A DNA stretch of 64,000 bases from Cryptomeria japonica (GCF_030272615.1 NC_081415.1:510217873-510281872), one strand, 5' to 3'. Positions 1 through 11,945 are shown, numbered from the stretch's first letter. Numbers and translations: made by a program. The notes: a model not told the origin generated them from the letters alone.

Positions 1-419
1 GACCTTTATCATGTGTAGGTTGTGTTCCACCTCGTGTAGGCTGCATTTGAATGTCATGTGCATTGTTATGATTGCTTGATTATTTAAAACAAATATAGTC
101 ACATTATGTTAGAAATTAACATCGAATAGATTATTGCTCAAGTATTCAATTTTAAATAATTTTCATTTAGCTTATTTACATGATTGACGGATGCACTGGA
201 TTCTTCTATTTGCCCACTCAATCCTTTTAGACGTTCAACCATGATTCTTTAGCCCTCCCAGAAGACAATTTTCATGCCATCTTCTGTGGGCACTCTATTG
301 AATTCAAAGACCTGCATTTTTTGCTTAATATCATGAATTTTGCTTGTATTATTTAATGATTAAAAAAATTGTTTGCAATTTATTATTTCGATGCGGTATT
401 TCATTTATTGATACGTACA
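1..419. other. Unassigned AT-rich sequence at window edge
   Basis: No ORF or repeat structure recognised. It probably holds intron or downstream sequence of the minus-strand gene remnant at 420-1440, whose remaining exons would lie outside the window. Confidence 0.3.
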
Positions 420-1440
420 ATTCATGTGGAAACTTTGAAATAACCGCCAGAGTCGAGTTTGTGTTGCTCGTGCTTTTCTAGTCTTGCCTTAGTTGCCTTT
501 GATGTGTCGAGCAATCTATGAAAAGTTTGAAATATGTTAGATTATATAAATATAAAGAGTAATTAGTACATAATTACATTCTTAATGGTATCAAATACCT
601 TCTTCTGTTTGGTGGTGTATTTCCTTTTCTCCTTTCATCTCTCTCCTTTGCTTCAAAAATCAGGTCCTTCCACTCCCTCTCTGAAATCATGTGGGGACGC
701 TCGTACTTTTTGTTCTTCTCTAAATTTGTCCTATACTGATCCCTCACATACTTTAGATGTTTTTCAATTTGGTCAAGGACCTTGCTTTTCTCAAATGTGT
801 CATTTCCGAACAACCCAACCAAATGATTTATGAGCTCATCTTTTAAATTTTTTTCTTGCTTATTCCACCATTTATGTATGGTGGGCCCAGAGATCTCGAA
901 TGTAATTTCATTAAGATTTTTATTAAAAATATCATTTCTTGCAAACAAATCATGGGATGATTAGTCCAAACCAAGTGATCAATAAATAAATTATAATTAC
1001 TCTATATACCATAATAATTTTAAAGTACCTGAAACCTTCTCTATCTTTATGGGAAGCAAATCTTCGGTCACCACAAATGTGACTGACAATGCTCCCGTAC
1101 TAGAAATACGGGAAGATCTAGGAAATACTGCTATGGTATCACCACTAATGGCCTCTGCATCTTCATGTGCATGTCTTGTTGCAAAAAATGAATCCACTAT
1201 GAAATGTTCGCAAGAAAGAACACTTCAAGGGAAATAAAAAACATAACAAAAGAGAGAGAAAAGGAGGGATCTACCAACTCTGGGGTCAGTATGATGCGCA
1301 CTACTAGATATCTCCATGCTGCGTGTTGCCGACATTGTAGTTGACGATATAGGTGGGGATGATGAGATTTGATGAGGTGGCATTTGCACAGGAACACAAA
1401 CATCACCTGAAGAATAATACACTAAATATACAAAAAATTA
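420..1440 (-). CDS. Partial multi-exon gene, plant En/Spm (Ptta)-type transposase-like
   Basis: Several minus-strand exons can be traced. The best is about 939-599, encoding a charged domain with HKWWNKQEKNLKDELI, a helix around HLKYVRDQYRTNLEKN, and ISEREWKDL. It ends at a donor (GTATTTG). The next exon starts at 515 after a good acceptor (TTTTCATAG) and reads on in phase (LEKHEQHKLDSGGYF) before an in-frame TGA. Upstream coding pieces lie at 1196-1029, ending at a donor GTACTT, and about 1422-1230, which is Ser/Pro-rich. The exon layout and the W..EEW-like block resemble the plant transposase domain found beside CACTA elements (from memory, no search). I could not join exon 1196-1029 to 939-599 in phase, so one boundary is wrong or the gene is damaged. 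The gene may be incomplete at the window edge. It could instead be an uncharacterised plant protein with the same fold. Confidence 0.42.
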
Positions 1441-1983
1441 AATATATGAGCAATAACACAGTGGTGCAGGAGCACCAAGAGAACAATGAGGAACTAGGAC
1501 CAATTTTTTAAAGCAGAATAGTCAATTTTAGAGCCTTTGAATAATAAAAACTTTTGAATTCCCTACACTCTTTCTCAGTTTTCTGAATATTGCAATCTTC
1601 TATCCACATGTTTTCCACCATCAAATACATTGATTGGCTTTGGAAATTGGTTGGAGATTGAAGTGGCATGAATATATTTTCATTTCCTTTTGGTTTCATT
1701 AGTTTTGGATCTGTTTTTGAAAAATTATAGCCATTTTGGTGAAAACTATCCAAACCCTACCTAGGGTTGGCAACAAACACTCAAAATGTAATATCTTTTA
1801 TTTTATTTGCCAAATAAGCCCACAAATGGGCATAAATATGTATTATATTGTGTAATTTTATTTCATCAAGTGTGTAGGGTTTTCACTCCAAGTTTGACAC
1901 GTGATTTGAAGACTTTTGGGACTGTTTTGGGTGTCTTAGTCCAAGAAGGACAATGAAAAGGAAGATTTGTGAGGGTTTGGTGC
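1441..1983. other. Intergenic or intronic sequence, nothing recognised
   Basis: AT-rich stretch between the minus-strand remnant and the copia target site. A 1508-1753 minus-strand ORF has no recognisable motif, start context or homologous copy in the window. Confidence 0.3.
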
Positions 1984-1988
1984 AAAAG
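1984..1988. repeat. Target site duplication of copia-1, left copy
   Basis: AAAAG immediately before the left LTR. It is identical to 8053-8057 after the right LTR, which fixes both outer ends of the element. Confidence 0.9.
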
Positions 1989-2352
1989 TGTGAGAATTGA
2001 GAAATACAACACCACAGGAGCCCAAATGATCTCTGCAAGCTGAATAAACCTGTTACAAGGAGAAACAAGGAAGCAATAGAGAAAATAATAAACACAGGAA
2101 AATGCTCAAGAAGATGAGAGCTCTGTATTCACAAAAAAGTGTAATAGAATAATGATACAAAGAAAAGAATTCAATCTCTAATAGGTCAAGAAACCCTAAA
2201 AGGGAAAACCCTAGGCTTGCACATAATAATTAATAAAAAAATTAATTATTATGCACCTAATGTTAGCTTAAGTGTAAAAGAGATAAAGGGGAACTTAGTT
2301 AATTAAACAAATATTGTTTAATTAATCAAGTAAAGACCTGATTACTCTAACA
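1989..2352 (-). repeat. copia-1 3' LTR
   Basis: 364 bp, TG...CA ends, aligned end to end with 7689-8052. In element orientation this is the downstream LTR, preceded by the purine tract at 2353-2362. Confidence 0.95.
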
Positions 2353-2362
2353 TCCCCCCTTC
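2353..2362 (-). other. copia-1 polypurine tract
   Basis: TCCCCCCTTC on the plus strand, GAAGGGGGGA on the element strand, directly abutting the 3' LTR. This is the expected primer for plus-strand DNA synthesis. Confidence 0.88.
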
Positions 2363-2624
2363 ATATAGACTTAGGGAGAAGCTAAAACCTAGAACAACTA
2401 CTAAAAGCAAGAAAGATGGGTCCCAACAACAAGGCTTGATTAGGTACCCAAATACAATGAAATCTCTATGAAACGGAGAAAAAGGACAAAACCCAGTGGG
2501 AAAAAAACTCCTCTCCAAAAAGAGATAAAAGAACATGCTGAAAGAAACAAAAAGGAAGGAAGGCCTCATAAAGACCCCCCAAGGACAACTTCCTTCACCC
2601 CAAGCATAGAGTGTAACTAAAGAT

Positions 2625-5600
2625 AGCACGACGATGAAAAAGGTTTCGTGAAGATGTCAACAACCTGCTCGGCAGTAGGAATGTACTCCAAAATGAGAGA
2701 ACCATCCTAAATCAACTGGCGGATGAAATGCATGTGAAGCTCAATGTGCTTCATCCGTTGATGCTCTACCGGGTTGTGAGAAATATGAATAGCACTCTGA
2801 TTGTCACACCAAACTCAGTCATCAACTGTTGAAGCCATAAGATCTGCTGACTGGCGATCACAACAGCTCGGTACTCAGCCTCTGTAGATGATAATGCATG
2901 AGCAGTCTGCTTCTTGCAAGACCATGTGATAGGACCAGAGCCAAGACAGAAAAAAAAGCCAGAAGTAGACTTTCGATCATTGACATCACCAACCCAATCT
3001 GAGTCAGTGTAGCCAACAATGTGAGGTTCCCCTAATGTGTAGTGAATGCCATGAGAAATAAAGCCCCAAATGTACCGAAAAATATGTTTGGCAGCTTGCC
3101 AATGACTCTCATGAGGATCATCAAGAATCGAGAGACAAGGCCAACCGTAAAGGAAATATCAGGACGAGTGTGTGTCAGGTACAACAAACTGTCAACCAAC
3201 TACCTGTAAAGTGTAGAATCTACTAAAGGAGTGGAGAAAGTAGTAATCAAAACAACCTCTAATTGAAAAGGAGTGGGAGAAGGCTTGTAATCAAGCATGC
3301 TAAAGAGATGAAGCATGTAAAGAGCATACTTTTGTTGGTAAATGAAGATCCCATCAGAAGACTGAATCACTTGAAGACCAATAAAAAAGTGCAGAAGACC
3401 GAGATCTGTCATCTCAAACTGGTTCATCAAAGCTCGCTGAACATGCTGAATCATAGAGGATGAGCTACCTGTGATGAGGAGATCATCAACATATAGCACA
3501 AGAATTAGGATCTCACCCTCAAGATGTTGAATGTACACTGTGTGATCTAAATGACAATGTGTGAAACCAGTGGAGAGCAAGAAAGAGTCCATCTTCTCAT
3601 ACCAAGCCCGAGAGGCTTGTTTGAGACCATACAATGAACACTGAAGTCTGAAAACCAAAGAGCTATCCTACACAAATCCTTGAGGCTGCTCCATATAGAT
3701 TTCCTCCTGTAGGTCTCCATGCAAGAAAGCACTCTTCACATCCATCTAAAAAACAGGCCATCCCCTAGAAGCTACAAGGGATAGTATAAAGTGAATAGAG
3801 TTCATCTTGGTGATAGGGGAAAATGTCTCAGAGTAATCAATACCCTCAACCTGTGAGAAACCCTTCGCAACAAAACATGCTTTGTACTTATCAATCGAAC
3901 CATCGGCAACATACGTAGTCCGATACAACTAGTGACACCGAACCATCTTTCTGCCCTTAGGAAGAGGACAAAGATCCCAATTATTATTCCTCATCAAAGA
4001 ATAATACTCCTCATCCATAGCACAATCCCACTCAGGGTGTCCTGTTGCCTCTGAAAACTTCTGAGGATCATCTAAAATGGCATGACTCAAAAGACTAGAA
4101 CCCATAGTATGAGAATAGGTGCCATGAGTATCTAAAGGATTACCGACCATAGATCCTACCGCCTCAATAGTAAAGCGAGCCCACTTGGTAATTTGAGGTG
4201 GAGCAGGTGGAGGTGGGGATGGTGGATCATCAACATCATCATCAAAATCATCCTCAAAATAATCCTAAAGAGATGCAGTGGGAGGAGTAAGAAGATGGGT
4301 AGACACTGGAGACAGGGTATCCACTATGGGAAGGTGCTCATCAAATTGAACATCCTGTCAAAACAAGACCTCTCTTGAATCAGGATCAAACAACCTGTAC
4401 GCCTTAACATCCTCACAGTAGCCAACAAAAATGAGAGGTCGACTCTTCCACTCCATTTCTTTCCTATGATTATCATGAATAAATGCCCATGGATCACTGC
4501 CAAATACTCGAAAAAATGAAACATCAGGCTTGTCATGAGACCAAGCCTCCTCAGGATTCATATGTCGAATCGCCTTATGAGGCATCCGATTCTGAATGTA
4601 GTTGGCACAATTGACTGCCTCAGCCCAAAAAGACGAATCCATGGACCTGGACTGAATCATACAATTCACCATCTCCCATAAAGTTCTGTTCTTTCTCTCA
4701 ACAACACCATTCTGCTGAGGGGTGTAGGTAATAGTAAACTGATGCTGTAAACCATGCTCAGTGCAAAAATCTCTGAAAGCCTGATTCACATACTCCCCCC
4801 CAATTATCTATACGTATCCACCGAATAGAACAACCAAACCGCTTCTCTATAAATGCCTTGAAGATTCGAAATGAATCAAAGACATCAGACTTGTACTTAA
4901 GAAAGTACACCCATGTGTGTCTGGAGAAGTCATCAATAAATGTGAGTACATACTCGGCCCCAGAAAAAGGAGTAGGGAAGGACATGAGGTCACTGTGAAT
5001 CACCTCCAAAGGTGCCAAAGCACAAAGGGCTCTTGCCTACGAAAAGGGATCCCTGTGATGCTTTCCAAGCACACAACCATGACAAACACCATCAGTGCAG
5101 AAAATTTGTGGGAGCCTAAGAACAAGTGCCTGTGTACTCATCTACTAAAGATATCTGTAATTGACATGGCCCAAGCGCTCATGCCAAATCTTACTCACTA
5201 AATCTGCATGTGCTATAAGAGATGAACTTGCACTCACAAAGGGCTCAAATCCATCAAATCTGTAAAGACGAGATGCAGTATCAACACTCCCAGTAGCCAC
5301 AACCAAATCAGAGTCATTGAGGTCCCAAATAACCACATCATCTGGTGAGAACTCAACTGCCTTACTAGAGCCAGAATGACAAATCTGATAAATGGATAGG
5401 AGGTTCGTTGAGATGTCAGGAACAACCAGAACATCGTGCAGAGTACCCCCATCCAAAGAGATAGAACTTGAACCCAAGAATGAAAGCTAAACTAAGTCAC
5501 CCACTGCAATCTATGGAGTACCACAAGAGGCAAGAGAAGTAACCAACTACTGAGTGTGAGTCATATGGTGAGAAGAGCTAGAATATAAAATCCAAGTGGA

Positions 5601-6553
5601 CCCATAGGTCGAAGCTCGACCAGTGAGAGCATGACCTTTCCCTATGGAAGGAGAAGACACCTGAGGTGAGGAGATGTGATGCTGCTGCATGGCTTCCTCT
5701 AAAGCCTCTAATCATTTCCAGCACCTGGAAACTGGATGTCCTTCCTTGCCACCAAAACTGCAAGTATCTCCTGATTTCTTCTTAGTCTTGGAGGAAGACT
5801 CACCAGGCTGTGAAGATTTCCCTTGTTTTAGAGGAAATGGTGGTTTAGAATCAGACTTAGGAGGTGGCTTGGAGGAATGCTCACTGTTTGTAGAATTCTT
5901 TTTTGGCTTTAGTTTCTACTTTTGCTTCTCCTTAGAGGACTGAGGAACCAATGTTTTGTTCTTGGACCCTAAGAGCATGTCTAGTTGAGAAAGGTGAGAC
6001 TGCTCATGAGACAAATGCTCACAAAATACATCAAAGGTAGGCATGGTGAAACGAGCACCCAAGCCATCCATGGTGGAGTAGAAAGCAGAGGCAAAAAATA
6101 GAAAGGGACCTCGAAGCTTCGAAAGGATCAACTGAATGCACTCTGGGTCTGTCTTGATCTTGCCACACCTCCAAAGAACAAATCTAGTAGTCTTGAATTT
6201 GTTGAAAAAATCCTCAATGATGGGAAAGGAATCAGGTGACAAGGAAAGCAACTTTGCCTCAATCTGCAATGCCTAGATCTCATTAACTCTCCTAAAGAGA
6301 GTCTCAAAATTCAGCCACATAGCGCGAGGAGTGAGCAAAGCATCAAGGTGAAACAAAAGATTGTCGGAAACATGTAATGAGAGCAAACCCATGGCCCCAT
6401 CCATCTTGTTTCTGTGCTGAAGAACCTCAAAAGGATGTTGCAACATAGGCTTAACCTCATCCAAACAAGACCACAACCCTCTGGCCCCGTGATGCGAGGA
6501 TTTTAGGTGTGATAGTTGGGTGATGTCAACAAATCAACTGAAGAATCTGCCAT
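2625..6553 (-). pseudogene. copia-1 gag-pol polyprotein, multiply broken
   Basis: Read on the minus strand. Gag begins at ATG 6553-6551 (MADSSVDLLTSPNYHT), then hits a stop and a small deletion or frameshift. The remaining Gag body is at 6476-5916. A zinc knuckle lies near 5750 (CSFGGKEGHPVSRC) with its second Cys replaced by Gly. At 5590-5555 the protease block WILYSS..HHMT has lost the catalytic D-S/T-G. The integrase zinc finger has WHERLGH and CHGCVLGK (5200-5045). The D,D,E core follows at 5018-4650 (HSDLM; IDNWGG in place of the usual DNGGE; QNGVVERK). RT is at 3928-3200 with intact YVDDLL. RNase H continues to about 2640 ([21 protein letters not shown]) with an internal TAG. Usual gag-pol length is about 1300-1400 codons and the span fits. 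Not functional. Confidence 0.93.
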
Positions 6554-7676
6554 GAAACTCTGCACCTGTACCTGCTTGTGTATTTTTTATTATGTGATCT
6601 TTCAGAATAGACATAAGATGTAGAAGGGTTTATTTGTTTTGAGAGTTTTGGTGTTCTATATTTTTGATATAAATGACAGAAAGCAAGAAAAAAATGCCCC
6701 CCACAAGAGATAAACCCAAACCCTAATACATACTGATGAGAGGGAAGCAGTACATAAGCAAAAACAATTCAAACTGAAATATCATGTACCTGATAAAAAA
6801 TATGAGAAAAAATATCACATATCTGAATAGAGCATTCTGAGAGATTTCCAACGCATATTCATTTTCAAAAAATGGAGTTTGTTTTCCCATTCTACAGCCC
6901 CGGAAGTGCAGAAAATAGACCCCAGTTTGACTGAAAAAAAGTATAGTCAAATAGAAAAGTTGAAAACAAATTGCAACACCACGAGATCCAGCTCGAAAAA
7001 ATATTTCTGATGCCTATTCATTTTTGAAAAAATGACTCTGTATGCTCAAGATATGGCAAAAAAACCAACCCCCCCTAACAGAGGCAAGAGGGAGGCTGTC
7101 TGGTGGCAGGGTCGGGCGGAGGTGGCCCATGAGCGGTGCTCTGGTGGCAAAGCGGGGCAGCGGCGAGGCTGCAGTGGTGGGTGGGTGACGCAGTGGCGGC
7201 TGGAGGTTGATGGGGAAGGGTTGACGGGCGGGGGCCAACTCTGATAGGGCCGACAGCTGGACTGTCAGGCTGGCGACAGGGCCAAAAACCCAATTGTTTT
7301 TTGATTTTTTGTAAAGAAACTTTGCCAATTTTTTTGAATGTTGTTTTTTAAATTTTTTTGCCAAAAAATCAAATTTCGGCCTGCATACCGTAAAAAGGCA
7401 ATTTTTTTACATTTTTTTCTCGAACTACGTGCTAGGGTCATACAACCTGGTACAGAACAAAAGAAAATACCCCTAGAGGCTCAGATGTCAAAAGTGGTCA
7501 AGTTTTATATGACCATAGGGGTTTTTGGGCCTTCTGAGCACGATGGTGAGGTCTGTTTAGGCCCAAAGTGCTAAAAACTGCCTATCCATAGGTGCACAAA
7601 AAAAACTTCTAAAAAACCGCAAATCTGCTTCCAATGCAAAACACTCAAAACAAGAACAAGTAGCTGCAAATATGAA
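6554..7676 (-). other. Unusually long copia-1 leader with a GC-rich block
   Basis: About 1.1 kb lies between the primer binding site and gag, where copia elements usually have a short leader. Two diverged direct repeats sit near 6834-6880 and 6996-7040 (both contain ..CGCATATTCATTTT.. or ..GCCTATTCATTTTT..). A GC-rich block at 7068-7265 is rich in GGTGG, GGCGG and GGGGC words and contrasts sharply with the AT-rich surroundings. Overlapping open frames on both strands across this block look like composition effects rather than genes. Confidence 0.55.
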
Positions 7677-7688
7677 GCTCTGATACCA
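7677..7688 (-). other. copia-1 primer binding site
   Basis: The reverse complement of GCTCTGATACCA is TGGTATCAGAGC, complementary to the 3' end of initiator methionine tRNA, directly adjacent to the 5' LTR. Confidence 0.93.
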
Positions 7689-8052
7689 TGTGAGAGTTGA
7701 GAAATACAACACCACAGGAGCCCAAATGATCTCTGCAAGATGAATAAACCTGTTACAAGGAGGAGCAAGGAAGCAACAAAGAAAATAATAAACACAGGAA
7801 AATGCTCAAGAAGACGAGAGCTCTGTATTCACAAAAAAGTGTAATAGAATAATGATACAAATAAAATGATTCAACCTCTAATAGGTCAAGAAACCCTAAA
7901 AGGGAAAACCCTAGGCTTGCACATAATAATTATTAAAATAATTAATTATTATGTACCTAATGTTAGCTTAAGTGCAAAAGAGATAAAGGGGAACTTAATT
8001 AATTAAACAAATGTCGTTTAATTAATCAAGTAAAGACCCGATTACTCTAACA
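7689..8052 (-). repeat. copia-1 5' LTR
   Basis: 364 bp partner of 1989-2352, with the same length and termini. In element orientation this LTR should carry the promoter. I do not see a strong TATA box I would defend. Confidence 0.95.
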
Positions 8053-8057
8053 AAAAG
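8053..8057. repeat. Target site duplication of copia-1, right copy
   Basis: AAAAG, identical to 1984-1988. Confidence 0.9.
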
Positions 8058-8820
8058 TAGATATGAATGAGTGTTGCTATATTGTTGGGGGTTGAATAAG
8101 GTGTGTTGGGAGTCATCTCAGAGATTTCAAAGGAGTTTTGAAGCCTTAAAAGACCTTGAACCAAAAATGTGACATGACTGTCCTCTTGTATTGCCTCATG
8201 ACAACAAACTTTAAAAAAGTGATAAAAAGATTTTGACATGTGAGGGTTGAATGAAAAATAGTCTTGGAAGATAGTGTGGATGGAAACCTTAGTGTGTGGT
8301 GTATGTTTGTAAGGAGGGTTGAGTTTCTTGAGTCAAGATTGGGTGTTTATGGCAAGTGATTGCCTAATTCCTTTGTAGCCGTCCTAAATTTTACATAGAC
8401 TATCAAATTATGAAAATAGTGAGAGTATTGTCTCTAATGTGCAAACCAAGTAATGTGGTGGCATGTGGGGGTCTGAGTAAACCCTAGGAGTAATTTTAAA
8501 TTCCATTGGGAGTAATTTAGAGTTCCAAAGTGAGGGTATGGAGTCTTAGATAATGATTGTCCTAATTGGTATGTTTGAGTCAATGAATTGTGACTTGGCA
8601 ACCCGGGTGTTGTGAAACCTTGAAGGATGTATGAATGTATTGTGCCATATATGGAGGAATAAAAAATAGAGCCAAATGGTGTGTGAGTTAGATGACCTTG
8701 AGTGGAAGGTTGTCCCTAGTTGATGAGTTATAGTGTGGATTCTTTGCAACAATTATAAAATATGCAGGGAAGTCACATGTTTGATAACAATAAGGAGCCT
8801 GTGAACACATAAAGGATATA
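8058..8820. other. Non-coding sequence between copia-1 and the transposase-like remnant
   Basis: No supported ORF. Being directly downstream of the stop codon at 8821-8823, it may contain the 3' UTR of the minus-strand gene remnant. Confidence 0.3.
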
Positions 8821-10440
8821 TCAGAGCGTCAAAGTAGTTTTAATGTATGGAACATGGTCATCACCTGAACTACCTGTAGTAGCCTGATCATGGCTACCGT
8901 CTTGATGAGGACGAAATATTTCCTGACATAAAAGACTATAAAATATAAACCATTTTTGAACTTATGTTATAATTAAAGATTTCATTACTGCTTACTTGCA
9001 AGTTTTGTGCTCTTTGCATCAATTGTTGCAACCTCTCTTTTATTGCATCAGTTTGAGGGACTTGGTATGCCAGAGCAATAATTTATCTATTAATTTTTTT
9101 TGGGATCTTTCTCATCATTGCGAGAGGGTCTATGGAATATGAGATGTCATCATCGCATAATAGTGAGTCCATCATTGTATTGTCATCAGGTAATGTAGGT
9201 GCCTTTCCTTGAACATCCGTCTGTGACAAGAATATTAGTAACATTATCAAAATTACTCGAAAACCCTTAAGAAAAGAACATAATAATATAATATTTTGCT
9301 TCTATCTAATTTGTATAATTACAATGAGGTTTATCTGCTGGGTAGAAGGGCTGGGAGCTACATTCCTGTCTATGCTATGTGTCGGATGAATGTCGCACTA
9401 CAAAGAGTAAATATAAAAAAAAACATTAGCGAAATGAAACCAATAGACTTAGCAAAAAAACTTAATAATAAAATGGTATATTGGAGTCATTAATTGAAGG
9501 TTGGTTTAAATGGTATATAGTATGTACCACCCCCATGATAGTAACTTTGTTTGTATCTGTGCGATTCAAATTGTAATCGATTAGCAACTCTTCCCCTACA
9601 CTTATTGATTTTATTGCACATACAAATACACAATTTGCCTCTCACACCTTAAATATGCAATTTGATTGCTTATTAGTTGACCCAGGTCATGTACTATTTA
9701 TAAAACCTGCAATATTCCCTGTTGTTTTTGGCCTTCCGTCTATGTATGTAGCCACTCTTTTACTTTGATCATTATCTTTTTGTTGTATATAATTAGCTGA
9801 GAGTGCATACTATGCATACTTTTTTTATATCGAACAATCTGCATCCAATTTTTATAATTGTAACAAGGTCCGACATACTCCATCAATTCAACAACTTTTT
9901 TGTAACAAACCTTTATGCCATCCATGGAAAATATGCCCAAAACATGTAATGACGATGGTGCTATGCGATATATCCTCTCGTTAACACAAAAATCAATGTT
10001 TATTGGAGGAAGTTTTCTTGGGTACCCATTGTTTCTATAGATGTTTGTACCTCAAGGGCACCTTGATGTCGCTTATTCTCTCATCATCATAAGAACATGA
10101 CCCCCCTTGAGCAAGAAAAAGGTGCATGCGTTTGTTGAATTTTCTCCTAATATTTTGACCTCTAGTTGATCTCCCTCTTTTAGATGCACTACATATCTCA
10201 CTTTCATCTCCTCTTCCTGAATTTCCCTCGCTCGAGAAAGACAAATCTGACAAATACCTATTTGGTGGTACCTGCACTCCATCAAATGAAGAAGTCAGAC
10301 CTAAAGTTGATGTTGAGATTAAAATTTGAATAAGCTCAACTGGGGCCTCAAGTGTTGATAATTGTATTATATTTGTTGCATATAGGAGGGCCGAGAAGGT
10401 GGAATGAGCTATAACATCTGGTTTCGATGAGAAAAAAAAT
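8821..10440 (-). pseudogene. Intron-containing remnant, plant En/Spm (Ptta)-type transposase-like
   Basis: The N-terminal exon, from about 10440 down to 10035, is Ser-rich and carries KRGRSTRGQNIRRKFNK, typical of the basic RGRxxTRG start of this family. It ends at an in-frame stop. After a frame change, RNNGYPRKLPPINIDF and a further helical stretch follow (about 10020-9740), reminiscent of the PRKLPIxID motif. A small exon at 9397 to about 9335 has a good acceptor (TTTGTAG) but an AT where the donor GT should be, plus a TAG. The last two exons are clear: 9220-8996 (acceptor GTCACAG, donor GTAAGC, one internal TAA) and 8922-8821 (acceptor TGTCAG), joining in phase as NLQ/EIFRPHQ and ending in TGA. 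Family assignment is from remembered motifs only. The central W-rich domain seen at 939-599 is missing here. Confidence 0.45.
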
Positions 10441-11036
10441 CAAAGTTTTGACAAAATGTTGTTGCTAAAACCTGACTTATTATTAAAGAGAAAGCAGGCA
10501 ATTAATAAATGGTTTCTATAGGGTGTATTGACTTATACCTGTCGTTCCATGACACTATGCAGGATCCTCATCAAAGGGGTTTAGGTTCCTGCATATGTAA
10601 TTCATTTATCTTATGTTAGCTAAAAAATTACATGATACGTATGCAAAAAATTACGTAGTAGACAACATGAACAATATGCAGACATCATAATCATTGTATA
10701 TTTTTTTTCCTTACCTTTCATTTATCTAGAAAGTGCAGGTTCCTCAACAAAAGGGTTGACGATGTTTGCAGTCAATTACCTGTTTCCACCAAGGATGACA
10801 AAATCAGACAAAATATATACATATAATCAACACCAACAATTGAGCATCATAAGCATTACATGATACGTATATTTTACCCAAGTGTATATTTCAAAAAGAA
10901 TCTCAAAGATCATGGCAAGAAACATCAAAGATCCTATGTGTGTTAGAGGTTTTGTTCAATTTATATTGAATTTATTAAGAAGACTATAAACATTTGTATC
11001 CATAAGATGAAGTAAAAGTTACAAATAATTGAAACT
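10441..11036. other. Non-coding AT-rich sequence
   Basis: No ORF or repeat recognised. Near 10555-10575 and 10735-10760 two short similar stretches (AGG.TCCTCA..AAAGGGGTT and AGGTTCCTCAACAAAAGGGTT) suggest an old local duplication. Confidence 0.3.
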
Positions 11037-11660
11037 TGTACTATCGACCAAAGTTATCCAGATGAAAACACTTAGACAAAACGAGTAGCGCATGGTCGGG
11101 ATATCATATACCGATGTATAAGCATGATAAGACGAAGTCAGATGCATCGGTGGAAGTCATATCGATCACTGCCAAGGATCCAAGGAAGTCAGGTAGATCA
11201 GGGAAACATATACGGATTATGGTCATCAACAAAACATACACTGGCGACAAAGGAAAAATATTGTCTTGCCGAAAGCCATTGAGTCTATCTATAAGACTTA
11301 TCCCGATGAACACAACCAAGGATAAAAGTGCATCGGTGAAGGTTATAATGAAGAAAGATCATCGACGTAGCCAAAGGAGTCGGGATGTGTCATTTTGAGT
11401 CTCCCCAATGCCCGATGAAGTGATTGGTCACAAGATCATCGGGAAAGATTATGCCAATGGAACATGATGTAGCGGGAAAAGTTATGTCGAAGGAAAAGGT
11501 CATCGGGAAAAATATGCTTGTCGCCATGACACATTTGAAGTTACGTAGATGCCCGATGATAGTATTAGGTTGACATATACTAATAAAGCAGGAGTGTCAT
11601 CGACTTATGTTACCCCGACGAGAAAGATAAAGTTTCTAAAAGGAAAATAAATTTTGCTGA
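11037..11660 (+). repeat. LTR-like block of unclassified repeat family R, left copy
   Basis: It shares a long diverged alignment with 22290-22720. It starts TGTACTATCG (right copy TGCACTATCAG). Conserved islands include GACTTATCC and GTCATCGACTTATGTT, and GATG/CATCGG words recur throughout. It lies about 290 bp upstream of the ORF at 11946, and its partner lies past the end of the second ORF fragment, which is the arrangement expected of LTRs. I could not define the inner end, a primer binding site or a target duplication, so LTR status is inferred. Confidence 0.5.
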
Positions 11661-11945
11661 TGGAGCCAAAGATGAAGTTTCAGTTGAGAGACATACGCCT
11701 ATGAGCCGTTGTCATATCATAATTTAAAAATGAAGCAATGAGCTTTTATTAAATGCTTGCATCAGGTAGATTTATTTATGGTTCACACAAGGTAGATTTA
11801 TGAGAGGATCATCATTACAAAGTTGTATGCGGATGTATTGGGAATATAATCAAGATTGCTTGACACAATTTTTACACAACAAAGCAATTGACAGAACATA
11901 GAATTGAATTCCTCAGAGTTAGAGAAAAAAATTGTGATTGCAAAA

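Larger units (their letters stand above)
1989..8052 (-). mobile_element. Complete Ty1/copia LTR retrotransposon (copia-1), degenerate
   Basis: The element is bounded by two 364-bp LTRs that start TGTGAG and end CTAACA, and flanked by a perfect 5-bp target duplication AAAAG (1984-1988 and 8053-8057). On the minus strand the 5' LTR is 8052-7689. It is followed at once by a primer binding site matching the 3' end of initiator tRNA-Met (TGGTATCAGAGC), then a long leader, gag-pol, and a polypurine tract next to the 3' LTR (2352-1989). Domain order (gag, protease, integrase, RT, RNase H) is that of copia. The LTRs differ at roughly 19 positions by eye, about 5 percent, so the insertion is not recent. 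The coding region has many stops and frameshifts, so the element is dead on its own. Confidence 0.95.

Noticed and set aside
2342-2629. Minus-strand 95-codon hydrophobic frame, possible membrane or Env-like protein
   Set aside because: It covers the copia-1 3' untranslated region and purine tract. The hydrophobic look comes from T-rich sequence. There is no signal peptide logic or conserved start.
7014-7364. Minus-strand 116-codon frame and overlapping plus-strand frames
   Set aside because: All frames are open because the block is GC-rich with few stops; no motif, and it lies in the copia-1 leader.
11104-11398. Overlapping frames in the family R left block
   Set aside because: The block aligns with 22290-22720, where the frame is not kept.
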